Source: Avoscillospira sp045589035 (GTDB lineage: Bacteria; Bacillota; Clostridia; Oscillospirales; Oscillospiraceae). From it: a DNA stretch of 24,312 bases. The notes below the pieces were generated by a model. The model worked only from the letters and a program-made list of their open reading frames with translations, searched no databases and had not been told where the DNA came from. The stretch covers positions 1 through 24,312 of the forward strand of contig JAZNFJ010000125.1 of NCBI GenBank assembly GCA_045589035.1. Reading direction: 5' to 3'. The position numbers and the translations under genes were made by a program. Of the stretch, positions 22,853-24,312 are shown in pieces (within the stretch, counting starts at the first letter, position 1; the number at the start of each line of letters is the position of its first letter).

Positions 22853-23458
22853 ATGAAAAAATGGAGTTATCTTTTGGTGATCGGTTTGCTGCTTGCGGCG
22901 GGTACTTGCCTTTTTGCCGGGGCTATGCAGCAGGAGCAGCAGGCTTTTGCCGATAAGCTGATACGGCTGCATGTGGTGGCAAATTCCGATACAGCAGAGG
23001 ATCAAGCGGAAAAACTGCGTGTTCGGGATGCAGTTCTCGAGGTCACAGAGCCCTTGGTGCAGGAAAGTGCAGATCCCAGGCAGGCACTTGCAGAAGCACT
23101 TCCGCAAATTAAACTGGCAGCAGAGGCTTGTCTGGCAGAAAACGGAAGCGATAAAACTGTGGCGGTCAGCCTTGGTAAAGAGCGGTTTCCGACCCGATAT
23201 TATGAAGGTTTTGCGTTGCCTGCCGGTGTGTATCCATCCTTGCGTGTGACCATTGGGGCAGGGGAAGGACAGAATTGGTGGTGCGTGGCATTTCCTTCTG
23301 TGTGTTTTTGTGCAACGGCAGAGGAAATGGAAAAGGCTGCAGCCACAGCAGGGTTTACTGAAAGCGAGTTTCAAGTGATGGCTGAGAATGACGGATATGT
23401 TCTGAAGTTTAAAATCTGGGAACTTTTGGGGGAATTGAAGGCAGTTTTGTTTGCGTAA
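22853..23458 (+). CDS. spoIIR: Stage II sporulation protein R
   Basis: SpoIIR is made in the forespore under sigma-F and secreted into the intermembrane space, where it triggers SpoIIGA to process pro-sigma-E in the mother cell. The 201-residue product has an N-terminal signal/anchor (about 5-24, LLVIGLLLAAGTCLFAGA), then the family blocks LIRLHVVANSDTAEDQAEK (36-54) and LRVRDAVL, and the C-terminal signature GQNWWCVAFPSVCF (about 139-152). Length is close to the family norm. The ATG follows a terminator hairpin by 3 bases, and its weak ribosome binding site (GGACGGTG) is part of the hairpin arm. A possible sigma-F promoter lies at 22790-22818. Identification is firm. Confidence 0.93.
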   Translation: MKKWSYLLVIGLLLAAGTCLFAGAMQQEQQAFADKLIRLHVVANSDTAEDQAEKLRVRDAVLEVTEPLVQESADPRQALAEALPQIKLAAEACLAENGSDKTVAVSLGKERFPTRYYEGFALPAGVYPSLRVTIGAGEGQNWWCVAFPSVCFCATAEEMEKAAATAGFTESEFQVMAENDGYVLKFKIWELLGELKAVLFA

Positions 23459-23499
23459 GTTCGGCTCTCAAAAAAATAATAATTTTTGCAAGAAAAAGC

Positions 23500-23528
23500 T
23501 TGCATTTTTGAATCCGCTGTGCTATTAT
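23500..23528 (+). promoter_or_regulatory. Sigma-A extended -10 promoter of tRNA-Pro(GGG)
   Basis: TTGCAT (23500-23505), 17-base spacer, TATTAT (23523-23528) preceded by TGC. Transcription would start near 23535, about 26 bases before the mature tRNA 5' end. Confidence 0.65.
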
Positions 23529-23560
23529 ATCCAAGCTGAGTGCAACAGCACCGGCGATTT

Positions 23561-23637
23561 CCGGGTGTGGCGAAGTTTGGTATCGCGCTTGAATGGGGTT
23601 CAAGAGGCCCTGAGTTCGAATCTCAGCACTCGGACCA
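23561..23637 (+). tRNA. tRNA-Pro (anticodon GGG)
   Basis: A 77-base cloverleaf with CCA encoded. Acceptor stem CCGGGTG / CACTCGG with one G-U pair, anticodon stem CTTGA / TCAAG around loop ATGGGGT (anticodon GGG, reads CCC and CCU), T stem CTGAG / CTCAG with TTCGAAT loop, discriminator A. Its D arm and surrounding bases are the same as in the tRNA-Pro(CGG) downstream. Confidence 0.95.
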
Positions 23638-23640
23638 AAA

Positions 23641-23673
23641 CGACCTAAAAACGAGAGTTTTTAGGTCGTTTTT
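23641..23673. terminator. Bidirectional terminator between tRNA-Pro and the 31-codon ORF
   Basis: Stem CGACCTAAAAAC / GTTTTTAGGTCG, GAGA loop, T run after it on the plus strand and A run before it for the minus strand. It ends the tRNA-Pro transcript and, on the minus strand, lies about 20 bases after the stop of the small ORF. Confidence 0.85.
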
Positions 23674-23691
23674 CTATCTTTCGGCAGATCG

Positions 23692-23787
23692 TTATCGCTC
23701 GCTGACATGATATTCGATCTCTGCGAAGATGTAGTCGTCCACATCGCCGTTAGGCAAACCACCGGTCTGCATAATATGTTCTCTCAT
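23692..23787 (-). CDS. Small ORF, 31 residues, probable sporulation micro-protein
   Basis: A short ORF too small for usual gene finding. It starts with ATG at 23785-23787, 7 bases after a perfect AGGAGG (23795-23800), and ends at TAA (23692-23694). The product begins MREHIMQTGGLPNGDVDDY and ends EIEYHVSER; it is acidic, with no transmembrane segment, signal peptide or cysteine. A sigma-E-like promoter lies just upstream (23818-23846) and the terminator at 23641-23673 follows. Promoter, ribosome binding site, ORF and terminator together make a complete small transcription unit. I do not recognise the protein, so no function is given; it could also be the surviving N-terminus of a decayed gene, though the terminator so soon after the stop argues against that. 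Confidence 0.65.
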   Translation of the reverse strand: MREHIMQTGGLPNGDVDDYIFAEIEYHVSER

Positions 23788-23817
23788 AATTGATCCTCCT
23801 GAATTTGAATACCTGAT

Positions 23818-23846
23818 ATTCTATGCGGGTTCTGGATAAAATATGA
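23818..23846 (-). promoter_or_regulatory. Near-consensus sigma-E-type promoter of the 31-codon ORF
   Basis: On the minus strand TCATATT (23840-23846), a 14-base spacer, then CATAGAAT (23818-23825). The Bacillus sigma-E consensus is KMATATT - 14 - CATACANT, so all seven -35 positions, the spacing, and all but one fixed -10 position match. Start would be near 23811, about 24 bases before the ATG. Confidence 0.65.
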
Positions 23847-23860
23847 ATGGAAAACTCTCC

Positions 23861-23889
23861 TTGACAGAGAATTACCACTAAGATAGAAT
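23861..23889 (+). promoter_or_regulatory. Sigma-A promoter of tRNA-Arg
   Basis: TTGACA (23861-23866), 17-base spacer, TAGAAT (23884-23889). Start near 23896, a few bases before the tRNA. Confidence 0.8.
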
Positions 23890-23902
23890 AAATAAGCAAT
23901 CT

Positions 23903-23979
23903 GCCCCTGTAGCTCACCTGGATAGAGCGTACGCCTCCTAAGCGTAAGGTAGTGAGTTCGAGTCTCGCCGGGGGTGCCA
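23903..23979 (+). tRNA. tRNA-Arg (anticodon CCT)
   Basis: A 77-base cloverleaf with encoded CCA. Anticodon stem TACGC / GCGTA with loop CTCCTAA (anticodon CCT, reads AGG), T stem GTGAG / CTCGC with TTCGAGT loop. The acceptor stem GCCCCTG / CGGGGGT includes G-U wobbles at 1-72 and 6-67. No hairpin terminator follows; only ATTTTTC, and the next promoter begins 9 bases after CCA. Confidence 0.92.
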
Positions 23980-23987
23980 CATTTTTC

Positions 23988-24016
23988 TTGACACGGCCTT
24001 GGTTTGCACCTATAAT
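23988..24016 (+). promoter_or_regulatory. Perfect-consensus sigma-A promoter of tRNA-Pro(CGG)
   Basis: TTGACA (23988-23993), exactly 17 bases, TATAAT (24011-24016). Start near 24023, about 5 bases before the tRNA. Confidence 0.9.
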
Positions 24017-24027
24017 AGGATGGCAAT

Positions 24028-24104
24028 CGGGGTGTGGCGAAGTTTGGTATCGCGCTTGGTTCGGGTCCAAGAGGCCTCGGGTTCGAATCCCGACACTCCG
24101 ACCA
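24028..24104 (+). tRNA. tRNA-Pro (anticodon CGG)
   Basis: A 77-base cloverleaf with encoded CCA. Acceptor CGGGGTG / CACTCCG with one G-U pair, anticodon stem CTTGG / CCAAG around TTCGGGT (anticodon CGG, reads CCG), T stem TCGGG / CCCGA with TTCGAAT loop. The 3' end from 24075 is copied 148 bases downstream. Confidence 0.95.
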
Positions 24105-24141
24105 AAAAAGAAAGTTCACCGAAAGGTGGACTTTCTTTTTT
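24105..24141 (+). terminator. Terminator of tRNA-Pro(CGG)
   Basis: Stem AAAGTTCACC / GGTGGACTTT extended by A and T runs, GAAA tetraloop, T run after. It starts directly at the CCA end. Confidence 0.87.
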
Positions 24142-24222
24142 GATATGGAATGGTTGATGAACCCGAGGCCTCTTGCATTTCAATCCATGGCCTTGGGAAC
24201 AAAGTGCGAAGCACTGCCGTTC

Positions 24223-24252
24223 CCTCGGGTTCGAATCCCGACACTCCGACCA
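24223..24252 (+). pseudogene. tRNA-Pro 3'-end fragment (T arm to CCA)
   Basis: Identical to the last 30 bases of tRNA-Pro(CGG), including the complete T arm, 3' acceptor strand and CCA, but with no 5' acceptor, D or anticodon arm before it. Just upstream a different hairpin, GGGAAC / GTTCCC (24195-24224) with inner AGTGC / GCACT, replaces the tRNA body. Confidence 0.85.
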
Positions 24253-24289
24253 AAAAAGAAAGTTCACCGAAAGGTGGACTGTCTTTTTT
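24253..24289 (+). terminator. Second copy of the tRNA-Pro terminator
   Basis: Same hairpin as 24105-24141 with one stem mismatch at 24281; T run intact. Confidence 0.75.
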
Positions 24290-24312
24290 GATATGGAATG
24301 GTTGATGAACCC

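Larger units (their letters stand above)
24075..24312 (+). repeat. 148-bp-period tandem duplication of tRNA-Pro 3' end plus terminator
   Basis: 24075-24164 is repeated at 24223-24312 (90 bases) with one visible mismatch, T at 24133 versus G at 24281, which breaks a terminator-stem pair. The copied part covers the last 30 bases of tRNA-Pro(CGG), its terminator and the sequence through TTGATGAACCC. The second copy is cut by the window end, so more copies may follow. Confidence 0.92.

Noticed and set aside
24159..24252. Possible fourth tRNA at the right end
   Set aside because: Only the T arm and 3' acceptor with CCA are present; there is no matching 5' acceptor, D arm or anticodon arm.

Overview
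The window looks like chromosome from an endospore-forming, anaerobic member of the Clostridia, probably a gut Oscillospirales-type organism; the rank below class is inference. The signs are stage II sporulation protein R, SleC-like spore peptidoglycan genes, a flavodiiron protein with fused flavin-reductase and rubredoxin domains, the non-mevalonate isoprenoid gene ispE, an archaeal-type phosphoglycerate mutase (apgM), strong AGGAGG ribosome binding sites, and several TTG starts. Base composition is balanced. No insertion sequence, phage gene or CRISPR array is visible; this is mostly ordinary chromosome with short operons separated by clear hairpin terminators.

Layout. 1-599 (-) is the N-terminal part of murC, divergent from cca (758-1852). 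A multidomain flavodiiron protein follows (1927-3720). Facing it is a three-gene minus-strand spore peptidoglycan operon (5877 down to 3763), in which a SleC-like protein appears to be encoded as two separate ORFs, plus a third protein with two peptidoglycan-binding repeats. Then come a methyltransferase (5967-6560) and two tandem COG0523 metallochaperone-type GTPases (6601-8650), the first with a His/Cys-rich tandem repeat and the second fused to a YcgQ/DUF1980-like tail. An AraC regulator (-) is divergent from a sugar epimerase/dehydrogenase pair (9763-11611). Next are an HD hydrolase and a membrane-anchored phosphodiester glycosidase (both -), a PfkB sugar-phosphate kinase (+), a receptor-type Ser/Thr kinase with fibronectin-like ectodomain (-), and, divergent from the kinase, a zinc-ribbon/TM/Ig-like protein (+). 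A small DUF378 membrane protein (-) precedes the operon apgM - DUF1015 - ispE, then spoIIR.

The right end (23.5-24.3 kb) holds three tRNA genes, Pro(GGG), Arg(CCT) and Pro(CGG), each with its own sigma-A promoter. Between the first two is a 31-codon minus-strand ORF with a perfect Shine-Dalgarno, a near-consensus sigma-E-type promoter and a terminator: probably an unannotated sporulation micro-protein. The window ends inside a 148-bp-period tandem duplication that copies the 3' end of the last tRNA-Pro together with its terminator.

Most interesting points: the sigma-E-type 31-aa gene; a possible sigma-F promoter for spoIIR that would start transcription inside the loop of the preceding ispE terminator; the split SleC-like gene; the paired, diverged COG0523 proteins; the kinase and surface-protein pair; and the tRNA 3'-end repeat. 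All names rest on reading motifs by eye; no database search was run.
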